Below are positions 37,501 through 55,750 of a DNA stretch of 64,000 nucleotides, piece by piece (position 1 is the stretch's first letter; each line of letters begins with the position of its first letter). Made by a program: the position numbers and the translations under genes. Under the pieces are notes generated by a model that did not search any database, had not been told where the DNA came from, and saw only the letters and a program-made list of their open reading frames with translations. The DNA is from Thunnus maccoyii. Lineage: Eukaryota > Chordata > Actinopteri > Scombriformes > Scombridae. Location of the stretch: positions 21,476,542-21,540,541 of the forward strand of contig NC_056543.1 of assembly GCF_910596095.1 (NCBI RefSeq). The letters run 5' to 3'.

Positions 37501-39044
37501 AAAATTATCACATTATATTAAATCAGTCTAACACCTAAATATAATGTTCCTAACATTACACTTATACATAACATTAGACTTTCTTGTTGCACTTGATATT
37601 CGCAAAGGAACACACAGTTTTGCTGAGATAATTGTAACAGTGTCATTGTAATTACTGTAGTTTTTTTATCTATTCAACCTACTGGTGTGTTTATTTTTTC
37701 AAACTTGCATTGTACAGACAAAAACTGTTCAAACCCACACAGCTTTATTTGAAAATTTCCAAAAAATAGGCCAGCATGGACAGTGAGGACACTAAAATCA
37801 TGTCCTTATTGTTGCCAGTTTGTGATAATTTAGAGGTTTAAAGGAGCCAAGGAGGAACAAGTAAGAGGACTTAGAATATTTTGAGATTATTTTGAATATC
37901 AAGCTCAATTTTAAAGCCAACATGAACAAGAAGTCCTAGAAGAATAAGTTTGAAAAGAGAATTTGAACATCTAAAGTGCCCTGACAACAGAGCAAACTCC
38001 AATCTCATAATGAAGACTGTGTGATAAGGTCAAAAGCTCCAGAACAAGCAAGTAAGTGGACCCTGAGTTGAGTTTCTTTTGTGGATGGAGTTCAGAGAAA
38101 GTTTACATTCTACATAACTTAAACAAATGACTTATTGTGAGTCTTGGCTTGTTGTGCCATTTTTAAGTAAATGTGATTATTTTTAGACCAAAAAAAAGTC
38201 AGAATTGCATTCTTGACAGAGTGGAAAAAGTTTTGGAGCATTTACTTACATCATGATCTAAACAAATTAAATGTACAGGAAAATATAATTCAAAATTTAA
38301 ATATGTAAAACATAAAAAAACAATCATTTACATACTTGATGCAGTGGAGATCAACTACGAATCTGCATGTCAGCTGAGTTCTGGAGAAATGTGCATTAAA
38401 TGATGCAAAACACTTAATATATACAGAATATTTCCATTTTATATAATAATGCAGCCATGATAAACATATTTTGGTTTTGAATATATCAGTCATTGTAAGC
38501 ATTATGTGGCTTCAGCGCGGATTTGTTTTTTAATTTAAACAAACCTAAGAGGTGTTTAAGGATGAATGAAGAAGCTCAGAAGTTAAAAACACTTTTTAAA
38601 GCATGACCAACTGTGTGAGGAGTACCGGTCAGCCGAGAGAGCAGTGAGGGTGAAAACGGACACTCCCACCGAGGTGAGCTGGATGAACGGGATGAGTTTG
38701 CATCCAACCCGGCCAAAGAGCCACTCGTCCACCAGGTATCTGCTGGCGTCCACCGGGGCGCAGGTCACCAGCAGCAGCAGGTCCCCCAGAGCCAGGCTGG
38801 ACAGGAACAAGTTGGGCACCGTGCGCATGGACTTCACCAACAGACATGTCTTCATTAAAGTCACATTTCCCACCAGACCTACGATGATGATGATTCCGTA
38901 GACAGCAGCAATCCCGATGCCAGGGAGCCAGATGTTGTACTGGTGCTGTTCTCCTGTGGAGTCCCAAAACACTCTGGACACATTCAGAACCGAGAGCCTG
39001 CTGTCCTCTGGCTCTAACACGAAGGAATCCTCCAGAGACATCAC
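31594..39044 (-). CDS. grpr: Gastrin-releasing peptide receptor (bombesin-family GPCR)
   Basis: Class A GPCR, in mammals Gq-coupled and activated by gastrin-releasing peptide. Three exons in gene order: 38626-39044, 33642-33993 and 31594-31908, GT-AG, 361 aa. Seven membrane segments. Landmarks: [20 protein letters not shown] (TM1-2), [40 protein letters not shown] with the conserved Cys, the DRY motif formed across the exon 1-2 junction ([10 protein letters not shown]), [19 protein letters not shown] with the second Cys, [20 protein letters not shown] in TM6, and [10 protein letters not shown] in TM7. These match GRPR better than NMBR or BRS3 from memory. The tail is shorter than the human receptor (384 aa) and ends STNITTV. 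Intron 1 carries a 3-kb LINE. Confidence 0.93.
32565..33085. mobile_element. MITE-like element (family G) in grpr intron 2
   Basis: Starts AGTGGTTCTCAGC and ends GTTGGGAACCACT, near-inverted termini, with inner CCCTCAGATTTATCTTGTGA. Matches a common fish repeat; a partial copy is at 10772-10965. Confidence 0.6.
34190..37145 (-). mobile_element. Degraded R2-group LINE with restriction-like endonuclease
   Basis: About 3 kb in grpr intron 1, same strand as the gene. In protein order: an N-terminal C2H2 zinc finger ([20 protein letters not shown], ca. 36410-37138); reverse transcriptase blocks [40 protein letters not shown] and catalytic FMDDL (35678-36458); a CCHC knuckle [17 protein letters not shown] (ca. 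34819-35154); and an endonuclease core with PDIVLV and [10 protein letters not shown] (ca. 34347-34620). This architecture defines the site-specific R2/NeSL/Hero group rather than L1/L2. The frame is split by several frameshifts and stops, so the copy is dead. The 3' flank (GGAGGAGGGTGTATGATTTT) looks like its UTR; the true 5' end is unclear. Confidence 0.85.
37146..38625. other. Remainder of grpr intron 1
   Basis: About 1.5 kb of AT-rich sequence. No exon or classified repeat recognised. Confidence 0.5.
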
Positions 39045-39504
39045 AGCATACAGTGAGAGGACAGAGGTTTCGATAGGAGAGTCTGATGTCGCTGGTGCGT
39101 TTGGTGAGAGGCTTTATACGCGCCATCCTGCTGTTGTGTGCGTCATTTTATGAGCTGCAAGTTGAAGATTGTCAGGATGAGGGCGACCACCAGGATGAGA
39201 GTGCCAATAACAAACCGTATAGACTGATCTAACTAACTGGAATATGGTTATATAAAGCGAAAGACTATCCTTAAATAGCAGATACCAGAAATTGACCTAC
39301 ACCCTACATAACAACATCAAGTGGACTCATATATTCTGCATCAGTTTGTTTCAGCTCTTCATTAAAGTTATATGCTCTTCAGTGGTGGAATGTGACTAAG
39401 TATATTTACTAATCAGCAAATTAGTCCATTGGTGTGCAATCAGAGTTAATGGAACATAAGGAACATATTTTTCACTTGCATTAGTCAAACTGTAATTCAA
39501 GGAG

Positions 39505-39505
<1 letters not shown>

Positions 39506-39576
<71 letters not shown>
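39506..39576. repeat. Compound TA-CA microsatellite
   Basis: (TA)n passing directly into (CA)n. Confidence 0.97.
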
Positions 39577-39578
<2 letters not shown>

Positions 39579-39699
39579 CTGGATTACAAACTGGGTAACT
39601 GGCCAGATTCAAGGCATGTCAGTTCATGCATGATTTTAACAATTGATTAAATACATGAACTATTTGATTAAATAAAAATTTGTTGGGGGATTTGCACCA

Positions 39700-41010
39700 C
39701 TAATGTACGAAAACCATTAAGAGATCAATGGGGGTCCTTGACAGCTGAAATGGTGGGCCTGGGAGGAACAGGGAAAAAGAGACTTTCCACCTGGAAGTTG
39801 CCATCTCAAGATCCATCTTCCAGATGGCAGGGAGGAGCCTCAAAAACCCTGGGTCTTCATAAAGTAAAATGTCTCTTGGTAAACCAAAAGCTTCACAGGC
39901 ACTCAGGAGTCTGAGCCGCTGAATGTCTGCAGGGTCCTTTATTGGCCAATTTGTACCGTCGACAGTGTTAGTGGGGACTGGGGTTGGCCTTGGAGGGGCA
40001 TGATCAGACAGGAGGCTAGCTGACTTAGGGGCAAAGGTAGACAGGAGGATAGCAGTCTCAGGTGCAGGCCAAAGAACTGCAGGTTGGAGGTTAGCTGACT
40101 GGGAAGCAGGCTGGTTGGACTGACTCTTTGTGGTGCTGGGCAACAGAGACTCTGTGGCACTGGGGAGCTGTCAGGAGCTGACAGGACAGGCTATGGAATG
40201 GCCTGGCATGGTGGTAACATGGCCTAAAAAATACTGGGTTTCTTTTCACAAAGCCTGGGAGTCTGGCAGACACTTCAAGGACCTCCAAGGGCAAGGTGGG
40301 TTCCCAGGAATGGGTTTGGGGCTGGAGCTGGCTCAGGACAGGTGGGCTGCAGACTCACAAAACATAACCTGATTCACTGAGTGACAGGCTGGTTGTGAAC
40401 AGACTGGGGTGCAGGCTTAGAGACTACAAGAGAGTCAACTAAGCTGGTCTGCAGGAAATGGTTGAGCTTCTCACGACATCCAGGTGGGGAACAAAATAAC
40501 TCACCCATGGCCTCTCCTTGAAATACTGCTGCTGTACAAAGATCTTCTCCAGGAGCGATGTACACTGATGTGAGTGAGAGGCAATGAGTTTTGCCACAGT
40601 CCGATCAAACTCAGAAACCTTTTCTGAAAAAGGCATTACTCTGCTGGGACCATATCTTGGTCAGATTGTACTGTCACAGGTAGCAGAGCAGATGGACCCA
40701 AATGCAGAAACTGAGGCAGAATTACTGATTTAAGATCTTTACTTTGAGTTCAGCAGTCCAGTAACAGAAGGCTCACAAGCTGGCATGAAACAAGGAACAT
40801 AGACAAGCTGAAACATTGACGACAATCTGACAAACAACTAAGAGAACAGACAGGTATATATACACAGGGGACTAATCACAAGACAAGGCACAGCTGGGAT
40901 GAGCAGGGACCAGAATAAGGAGGGAACATGATGATTGGGTAACAAGGTGATTAGGAGGGTGTGGCAGGCAAACATAGGGCAAGGCTGACAAGGCTAACAC
41001 AGGATAATAC
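39700..41010 (-). mobile_element. Degraded Ty3/gypsy-like LTR fossil
   Basis: Parts: an LTR-like block at about 40665-41010 (TATA-like region, AGTAAAG polyadenylation-like site, end near CTACCTGTGACA), followed on the minus strand by a gag-like remnant to about 39700 that is Pro/Ser-rich in its later part. No pol region was found. It is broken, truncated and probably old. Family is assigned from resemblance to fish gypsy LTR ends and is tentative. Confidence 0.45.
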
Positions 41011-41481
41011 CAAGCTTAAGCACTACACAAAGAAACACAAATGTCAAATGCAGTTATCACAAACCATTTGTAACCCAGATCACAATCAGAATGCACACAA
41101 TCCTCTTTATCACTGAGGTAGAGTATATGCTGTGCAAGTTCAGACCGGACTGAAAACAAAGACAGACCAACCAATATAGGCAACCCAAATAATCACCATG
41201 CAAGATAGTCTTTTAGACACAAATCAGCTTTGTCCCACTCAGTCCAGTCTGAGGGCCTCTGGAGGACAGGTGGAGAATGGCAGAACCATAATGTATTTAT
41301 TTAGTCGAGGATTTCTTACAAGCCACTAATACCAGTATTTTTTGTTTGTTTATAGTGCAATACAAGTGACTAACATAAAAACAAACAAACAAACAAAAAC
41401 ATACAACACAGCACAAGACAAGAGGGAGAACTAGACTCAAACAAACCAAAACAAAATACACAAAAAAGGCAAAACAGCAGT

Positions 41482-41531
<50 letters not shown>

Positions 41532-41552
41532 AGCAAACAAACAAACAAACAA
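41482..41552. repeat. CAA/CAAA microsatellite
   Basis: About 16 CAA units followed by CAAA units. The minus-strand poly-Cys or poly-Leu frames over it are artefacts. Confidence 0.97.
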
Positions 41553-42219
41553 AAAGAAAAAAGACATGATGTTTGACTTAGATCATCTAATTGTAGTACG
41601 CATGTGTTTAGGTAGGTGTGTGTGTGTGTGTATGTGTCGATGGGTGGGTTTTCTGTCTGAAAGATTTAGAGGGGAGAGAGAGCATAAGGAGGAGACAGTA
41701 TCAACCAAAGGAAGAAAGAAGCTTGGAGGGCGTCTCTGGTTGGGCTCTGAGATAAAGAGGCACCAGGGTGGATCCAGGGCAGGTCAGGTCAGGACAGCCG
41801 AATACCAGTATTTAATTAAGTATTTATCATCCATTCAAATTCATCCAGCTTACTCAGGTATATTAATTTAAAACTATCTTAACTACTATTATTTTAAGAT
41901 GCTTTGAAAGTTTCCAGGATTTTATTCTAAAATGGAGAGGGACAACTCCCAAATATATGTGATTTGTATCTTCATTCCCACTATATCTCCAAAACTAGTT
42001 TAAAAAGTAACTGCACCCAGTCTAATAATCCTGCTTGCCCTTTTCAGCTTGAACATTTTCAGCTTTTATCATGTATCATTGCACTTTAGTACACCGCTAC
42101 ATCACAGCTGAGGATGGTCACTAGAACACACCACAAAACCAAATGACACATAGAAAACCTGGAGTCAGGTAGTGTTAATCTAGATGTCTGAGGATGTAAT
42201 GATGCTACCGAGTAAAGTT

Positions 42220-42400
42220 TTTCAAGACAAGTCAAGTCAGTTTTGTATTGCCTAAATTTCTAAATTTGCCTCAAAGGGCTTTTTTTTAAGTTGCACAGCA
42301 TATGAACCCTCTAAACCTTTAATTTGTGTAAGTAGAAAACCCTTCAACTGGGAAAAAAGGGAAAAACTTCAAGAACAGACAAGGGATCTCTCATCAAAGG
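42220..42400 (-). mobile_element. LINE/SINE 3'-tail fragment
   Basis: GTCAAGTCAGTTTTGTATTG and TTTGCCTCAAAGGGCTTTTT resemble the tail of an abundant fish element read in reverse. Confidence 0.4.
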
Positions 42401-43411
42401 ACAGACATGCAAGAGATGTTGTGTACACAGAGTAGACATAAATAACAATAGTATGTGACAATGTGTACATAAATGGGAACTTAGAGAAGCGGAAGGGTAC
42501 AAAGGGGTGCCTTAACAGGTTAATCCTGCCACATACCATATACCTGCTACATACATATGTAAAAAGACCTTTTGTCTAATCTGCTGCAATCATTGGTGAA
42601 ATGAAAACTGTTTCCTTTCAGTTGTTGCAGCTGGATCTGCTACTTTATGGCCAACTATTTTATTACTTTATGTTGTAGGAGAGCTGCCTCTGTTTTGCAC
42701 AGGAATAAAAACCAAACCTTTATATACAAATGTTCAAATGTTCTTCAGTCTCCACTATACCTTTCATCTACACATTGTTCATGGTCCTTGTATCTTATAT
42801 CAAAGACTTATAGAAACACTAGTGGGACATTATTTGCTGGTGCATCAGATGCCACCAATTGGGCCCAACACCATTTCTAATATAAATGCAAATTGAGTTT
42901 TCTAGTATCAAGGCCGCAGATAAGACAGACGAAAACATGCTTCCCCGAGCATGACTTGAACCATTTAAATTTTCCAGGCTCTTCTGTTGTCCACTTCTGA
43001 GAACTTTAGTCAAAATTGCCTAATAAGTTTGCAAAGAACAAAATGGCTGTAGAGCTGGTAAAAAAAAAAAAAAAAATCAACCCCCAAATGTGTATAATTT
43101 GTTTCCTATCATTTGTGTAAGACCGAGGAGGGACAGCCATCAAAGTAAAATGGCCACTTGCACAAACACACTCAAAAAGCTGATACTGATGCCACTGTCT
43201 GCTATTTCAAGTAATGACTAGACGAGCTTGCTTGAACCAAATGATGTTTTTCAGAGCTCTGAGTGCCACTGCTATTCTCCCTTCTCCATATCTCGCTCTC
43301 TCTCTCTTCATTATCCTCTGCCTCTGTGGCTTTCTATTTCAGAACAAATAAGAATAAAGGATTTTTATTTCAGTTTTTGAAGAAAGTTGATACCTTTTTT
43401 AGTGGTCAGAA

Positions 43412-43660
43412 ATCAATCAATCAATCAATCAAACTTCATTTATATAGCACACGTCATATATCAAATGCAACTTCCTGTGCTGAACATAAAAAGAGTTTAA
43501 AAAGGACATGAGTTTAAATTTAAAAAAAAGTATAATATAATAAAGCTAAGAATAAAATAAGAGATAAGAAATATCAGATAAAAGCCAGGCTAAAAAATGT
43601 GTTTTAAGTTTTCTTTTAAAGATATCCAAATTCTTTAAAAGAAAACTTAAAACACGTTTA
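43412..43660 (-). mobile_element. LINE tail with AATC microsatellite and internal hairpin
   Basis: (AATC)n followed by AAACTTCATTTATATAGCAC, the reversed form of a LINE 3' tail. A perfect 23-bp inverted repeat follows at 43599-43621 and 43633-43655 (loop 11 bp). Confidence 0.55.
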
Positions 43661-44364
43661 ATTAATTCCACATTCAAAGGCTGACCTTTGCTTCTACATT
43701 CATATCTCCGTGGCATTCATCCTCTTTTTATCTCTTACTTTAGAAATGGATCAAAAACCCATTTCAAATTAAAATTTGATTCAAAGCTTCTCTCACACAA
43801 TCTCGACTCAGATAACCACTTGAATCGTCTTGGAAATGGCAGCACAGTGTGATACAGCAGTAATCAGCACAGCTGATAGCGGCTACCTGTGATAGTTCTG
43901 AATATCTCATGTATTTGATGGTTTAAAATAAAAACATTGTGCTTTATTCTATGATGTCTTTTGAATGTAAAATCTTAATCCTATCTACAAAGAAACAGCT
44001 ATCTGTCAGCAGAATTAAGTGGAGTAAGTAGAAAGTAAAGCATCAGTACCGTAAAGATCCCCTCCAGACAGGTATTAAGGCATATAAAAATATTCTGCTT
44101 GGAGCAATAATGAGTGTCTAATATGGTTTTTCCACAATGTTAAAATCCTTAAATGACATCTCCTCATTCTCCCTCATTAAAAATTCCAGAATCTGTAAAT
44201 ATGAATATATATTTCTTTTCAGAAGTTGATCTGCTGGACACAGGATGTCTCCTACTGCATTATAAAGTCCATTTTCAGTGTTTGTGCACCTGGGGCTTCA
44301 AGTTTCCACATCACACTTGTGTAAATTTAATATTGGACCAGGACTGGCTTCCAAACCACTCAAG

Positions 44365-44440
44365 CTTGTAGGTTTTCAATGATCACAGAGAAACTTTCCA
44401 TTTTCAGCAGATGAATGTGAAAACAGCCTTCTAGTGTCAA
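44365..44440 (-). repeat. Dispersed repeat family C, reversed fragment
   Basis: Shares AGAGAAACTTTCC ... CAGCAGAT ... GTGAAAACAGCCTTCTAGT in reverse with copies at 47280-47500 and 57990-58150. Confidence 0.6.
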
Positions 44441-44829
44441 ACTGTTAACCTAGTTGCTCTGATTATCATGCAGCCACAGATAAAATTCTTGGTTTAGTAT
44501 ATTTTCCAGTCTCTTTCAGCTCTCACTACTTGACCTTTAGTTTTAGGACCACATTGAAGTCTGTCTGTTAGAACTGCTTTCAGCACCATGGACAGCGAGC
44601 GGCTGAGCCTGCAGGTTTCTGTCGTCACCTGGTGGTGAAGAAGCTGAACTGCAGGATTCACCAATAAGAATGACTTGACACTTTGGTGATTCAGGATAAA
44701 TGGACCTTTTTCCTATCAGACATTTTGACTGGTCATAGCAGGTGAAGCACAGGTAAAACTGATAACATTAACAATGTCCAAGGAAGCCATACTGGTCATA
44801 CTGGAGCTGTCACACACTGTACAGGGTCA

Positions 44830-45010
44830 CTGGGTCAAGAATTTGGAAAAATTAAATGGGATTCATCCATCATTGATGGTATTAATTGCAAAAGCTAAAG
44901 AAAAGTGATGAGTCTTAAGATGAGTTTTAAAAATATCGATTGAGGGGAAGATCTAATAATGAGAGGCAAACTATTCCACAGTTCAAGGCCAACAATGTTC
45001 AAACATCCCT
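44830..45010. mobile_element. LINE-derived fragment
   Basis: GTCTTAAGATGAGTTTTAAA and CTATTCCACAGTTCAAGGCC echo the untranslated region of fish L2-like LINEs. Short and decayed. Confidence 0.35.
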
Positions 45011-45029
45011 TGGGGAGTGGAAGAGCAGT

Positions 45030-45153
45030 GGAATAAAATATGCTGTTAAAAATAGAGAAAAATACTTAATTACTTAAGTAATAGTACAGAAGTTGTATCA
45101 ACAAATAAGTAAATCAAAGTAAATATTCACTATACATAATGATCCCTTTGATG

Positions 45154-45185
<32 letters not shown>

Positions 45186-46260
45186 ATCTTATTGGATTAT
45201 TGATGCATATGCATTCATGTATAAGCAGTTTTATAAAGGCGTTCTTTTAGTTTAATATATAACAACACATTATGTTATTTAATTAATATGTTTAAGCTGT
45301 CCAATAAATGTAGTGGAGTGAAAAGGCACACATTTCGCCTCTAATATGTAATGTGTATATATAATATAATAATATAATATATTCATAAACGTAGGCCACT
45401 TAGTCTTCACATTATATTTATTATAATTATCAGTAGTTGTAATGCGCTCTAGTGATTCATGTATGAGTTGAGATACATTTCAAAAATTTACATATACACA
45501 AGGTTATCATTATTTATTTATATATAATAGGCCCAAACAGTGAAATGCTTGCAAATATGTTAAATATAAGACCAACTAACTATTTAATGTGTTCCCTATA
45601 CATTGTATGTAACTGTGTTACTTATCCTTCATGCATGTTTCATTTAGTCTTTGTTTGCCTCTGCTGACATACAACTTGCTTTGCAGATTTAGATTGTATG
45701 TACAACATCAGCATACAAAATATAATGCAATGTTAAAGGTTCAACTGCCCAACAGTATATAAAGTATTTGAAATGACCTTTACCTGAGCATGAGCTACAC
45801 AATTAAAACACCCCGGGGGGCAATTCTGTATAGTAAGTAGCCTACTTTTAAGTACATTATATACACTTAGTTGCCAGTTTATGCAGTCTAATACAGCAGC
45901 CCCGCATACCTTCATACAGGTTATTTTATCTGCCCTAATTTATATAAATGGAGTGGACAAAATATTAGAAACACTATACTGGAACACAATACACCAAAAG
46001 ACTAAAGCCTAAAATCAACACCTCTCTAAAACAGTTTGAACAAGACATTATAGCCTTCGTGATGGTAGGATCTATTGCACGCTGAAAACTGGAAACTGTG
46101 CATATTTTGCTGATAATACTTGTGTACTTCAATATACTGTTAAGTAAAACTTTGAGAGAAGGACTTTTAATAGTGGAGAGTGAGGAGTATTTCTATATTG
46201 TGGTGTTACTGCTGCTATTTATTTCAGTCAAGAACCTGAATACTTCTTCCACTTCTGCAC
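45030..46260. mobile_element. Scattered pieces of the AAGTAAAAGTAC-type MITE
   Basis: Left side TACTTAATTACTTAAGTAAT, middle AATAAATGTAGTGGAGTGAA and right end GAATACTTCTTCCACTTCTG correspond to the element seen whole at 10545-11106. A TA run at 45159-45185 lies within. Confidence 0.45.
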
Positions 46261-46339
46261 ACTGACATAAAAACTTTGACAGGAGGTCACTGCGAGCGGA
46301 CAGGCTGCAGGTCCCAACATCCAATGTGAGACTAAACCA

Positions 46340-52189
<5,850 letters not shown>

Positions 52190-52585
52190 ATGGACCCAGA
52201 GTCACTGACCTTTAACTTCTGAAATCCCCCAAGAACAGGATTGGTAGAAACTTCAGAACCTGGATTGAAACTGTGGAGGGATGGATGGATGGTGTTTGTT
52301 TGAGTTTTAGGAAATCACATTTGAGTACAGTTGCAGTAGAAACCGGTCTTGTTTTGTGTCTATTCTAAAGTGGGTGTTCAAGTTCCAGGCTTTACCAGTT
52401 TCATCCCACTTACTGTAGCCTATCATTGCCCATTTCAATTTACAATGTAATCACATGGAGTGAAGTTTTGGATGTTTTGTTTTGAGAGTGGTACTTCTAG
52501 TACAATGAATGAAACTGCAGCATATTTTACTAAGGTGCTGCTCTCAGGTCCCAAACACACATGAATATACATGATTAACAGCTGA

Positions 52586-52591
52586 AATAAA
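52586..52591 (+). terminator. Candidate lancl3 polyadenylation signal
   Basis: AATAAA about 400 bp after the stop. Further hexamers at about 52743 and 53513 could give longer 3'UTRs. Confidence 0.35.
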
Positions 52592-54228
52592 CGGCAATCA
52601 CACTCAAGTCACACAAAAAAGAACAAGTGTCACATAATGCCTTTAAAATTTTTCTACCGCTTCACCAGCTCAGCGTCACATATCGCAGACTTTTGAGTTT
52701 ATGTCTTTAGGCTTCTTAATTTCTCAAATTGCTGTTGTCACAATAAATATTTGCACAACAAATATTGGAACCTTGAAAGGATTTTGATACTGAACTTAAA
52801 AAATCAAATTGGGCAGAGAAGTATAACCAACAGATACTGAGAGAAAACCAAACTGTACTAGTTTATTGTCTCACTTTGTCTGCGCTGTGCAATATAACTT
52901 ACTCACCTGTTTGAACCGAGCTTAGGTCATGTTGCAGTGTGACAGTTGTTTGTACCTATTTGATGTGTCAAACTTATCTATTGTTATCTATGGAGATGTT
53001 TGAAACGTTCAATGTGATGTGTTTGCTACAAATTCTACCCTGAAAAAGTGCAGCATATTAGACTTTAGCTTGTGATGAGGACTGAAAACAAAAGACAAAA
53101 ACATGTGATCAGTGTGAAAATGTAATTTTCCTTTTAATGTGATCTCTTCAAGACACTACTTTGTGCAGCTCAGTTATGTAAAATTACAGTTGACGGCAGA
53201 TTTCTTTTCTTAGATGATGTGATAATAAGGCCTTCAAACACATTTCAAGAATTTGGATGTGATCACATCTCTCAGAGAAAAGGTCTGAAAACGTTAGAAA
53301 GTGAAAATGCTTTGGGAGGCGTTTTGGACATGTTGGTCATGTTGTAATGTAAAAAGGCCTGTGAACTCAGTAATGTCAAACCAAAGCAGTTTCTTGATGC
53401 TATTTGTGCCTGTTGTGGAACATTTATAAGCTGTGTATGTCTGCACTGTTTTTGCATTTGCAATCGGAGCTGTGCACAACAAAGTCTGAATTCAAAGTCT
53501 TATTATTGTTATTAATAAAGTGTCCAGATGAAAAAAACAAACAGATGTGTTTTTTTGTTTTTCTGAAAAGCCTTGCAGACATTACCTTCACAGCCTGACA
53601 TAATGACAAATGACTCATATCTGCTTTATATGAAAACATGACTTAAAACATAAATCAATGCATCTCTCTGACCTTCCAGATAATGTGTACAATGATCACC
53701 TTCTGGAGGTTGCAGGATAATCAATTACCTTTCACTACATTGCTGTGTTTTATTGTGATTTAAATATTGCGCTGCATTTTTAATCTGGATTCATTTACAA
53801 ATTGACAGCAGAAGAAAGAGGAAAACATCAGCTCATCAGTGCAATCAGTTCTCATGTACAACACATACTGAATGAAAGTTATCTTGGGTTAAAAAAAAAC
53901 AAAAATAACACTACATCCTTCAGAATTCATGACTCATTGATTGATAAAAAATATTTTTTTTAAACTAATAAAGACGGAGAAAAAGAAAATAAACATTAAA
54001 TGTTAGTTTTTTCAGATGAATTTCTTTTACAAATCTTTTTTTGGCACATGTAAAGAAAATGAAAAGTCATGAAATCTGATTTATTTCTTTTTTCAAGCTT
54101 GTGCTGATCTATGAGCAATCTGCCCCAGTTCTGGCAAATATATAACAAAACTCTGCTAACTTGTTCAAAAGTTGCTTAATGTGAACAGAAACAAAAAACA
54201 TCACTGCATCTGTTTGGTATTTTTGGTA

Positions 54229-54285
54229 TTTTATTGTTTTATTGTTTTATTGTTTAATTGTTTTATTGTTTTATTGTTTTATTAG
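54229..54285. repeat. TTTTATTGTT-type tandem repeat
   Basis: About six units with one substitution, followed by a possible LINE-like block (GGCTCCCTATTAGCTGCCAA). Confidence 0.85.
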
Positions 54286-55260
54286 GCTCCCTATTAGCTG
54301 CCAATGACCGCTAGTCTTGATTACAACAGAACACAAATACAGAATGTTATTGATAATAAATGCATTTACTTGACTTGTCCCAATTACATGTATTACATAC
54401 AGGGCAAGAGAGATTGCACTATTATTACAATACATGAAAAATCTAAATATTTGAGTATTGCATCTTAAATAAAGACATATTTTTAAAAAGTGAATAGTAA
54501 TTTTATTTAAACCTCTTTTAATAACTGCTGATAATGAATTACGTGTACACATGCCTTATCATTGATACACTTGAGACATTTTAATGTAGCCAAAGTTACA
54601 GACTCAGTGATTAATAATTCCAAAGATCGGATACACTTCTTAATGTCACCTGCAATCAACTACTTCAATAAAATGGTGATGTTGCTAACAGGGTTCAGTA
54701 TTTAGCAGCAGGTCATACTGCATATAACTGGCCAGACACCAGGTTTACACTGCACTATTTACAGGCCTAAACATCCTAAACTCAAAATGTGTGGGAGCTA
54801 AAACTTGAACAATTTACCAGATGATGTGAAATACTCTGAATATATCTGAAAGATTATTAGAGTATTTGAACACTGGTGTAAATGTTTTATTTAAGGAAAT
54901 GAAAAGAGGAGAGATGGATGAATGTACTTACTTGTACTTATTTTACTTTTTAAAAAGTACTATATGTATGATGAGTAATATCTGTATTTACCTACAGTAA
55001 ATAAATCTCCACAGCCTTAACATAAGTCTGTAATGTAGCAGAGGTACAGCAGTCTGTTGTTATTATGATTTAGGGCAGCCAGGACTTCTACGGAAATAAA
55101 TTACATTAACTTATAGTATTTTCTGTGTATGTTGCAGTTTCGTGCCTTGTTTGGCTTATAACTTATTTACAGTTTATTTTATTTAATATGTGTTGTCTTT
55201 GCATGTTCAGGTCCCATTTGGACTGAATCTGTCTTTTGTTTTGGTTTTCTTCTTCTTTTC

Positions 55261-55261
<1 letters not shown>

Positions 55262-55321
<60 letters not shown>
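55262..55321. repeat. GT microsatellite
   Basis: About 29 GT units without interruption. Confidence 0.98.
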
Positions 55322-55325
<4 letters not shown>

Positions 55326-55499
55326 GTGCAGGTTTTTATGACAGAATGAAACCAAACCAATGGATATGAAATTTACCAAATGAAATTATATGAACAGTAA
55401 ATTGTATTTGATGGACTTGTTTCATAACATTATTAGTCTGCTTAATGATATGATTTGTTAAGTCGCCTGTCATCAGTCTGCATGGTGTTTATCTTCTCA

Positions 55500-55750
55500 C
55501 TGACCGGCGGCGCTTCTCGCGAGCGCACGGTGAGCGCAGGCGAGCGCAGCGCCGACTGCGCCCCCTGCAGCCTCTCGCAGCGACAACATCTGACTGTGAA
55601 AACATCCTGACTGCCTGCCTCAAACCACGGACGAGCTGCGGCGGCGGCGGCCGACACAACGCCACCCTGTCCAGCGGCTGAGTGACGGCCGGGTGGTATG
55701 GATGTGCGGACCCTGAGCGAAAGGTTCCCCAGATGGCTCCGTGAGTGAGG
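55500..55750 (+). promoter_or_regulatory. xk CpG-rich promoter and 5'UTR
   Basis: Sharp rise in GC and CpG compared with flanks. TCTCGCGAG at 55515-55523 matches the palindromic TCTCGCGAGA promoter motif known from TATA-less vertebrate promoters. The start codon follows at 55751. Open frames on the other strand here are composition artefacts. Confidence 0.55.

Larger units (their letters stand above)
52190..55500. other. lancl3 3'UTR and spacer to xk
   Basis: 3.3 kb. Contains a TTTTATTG tandem run (54229-54285) and a GT microsatellite (55262-55321). No exon recognised. Confidence 0.6.

Noticed and set aside
41297-41567. Cys- or Leu-rich minus-strand proteins
   Set aside because: Pure translation of the CAA microsatellite.
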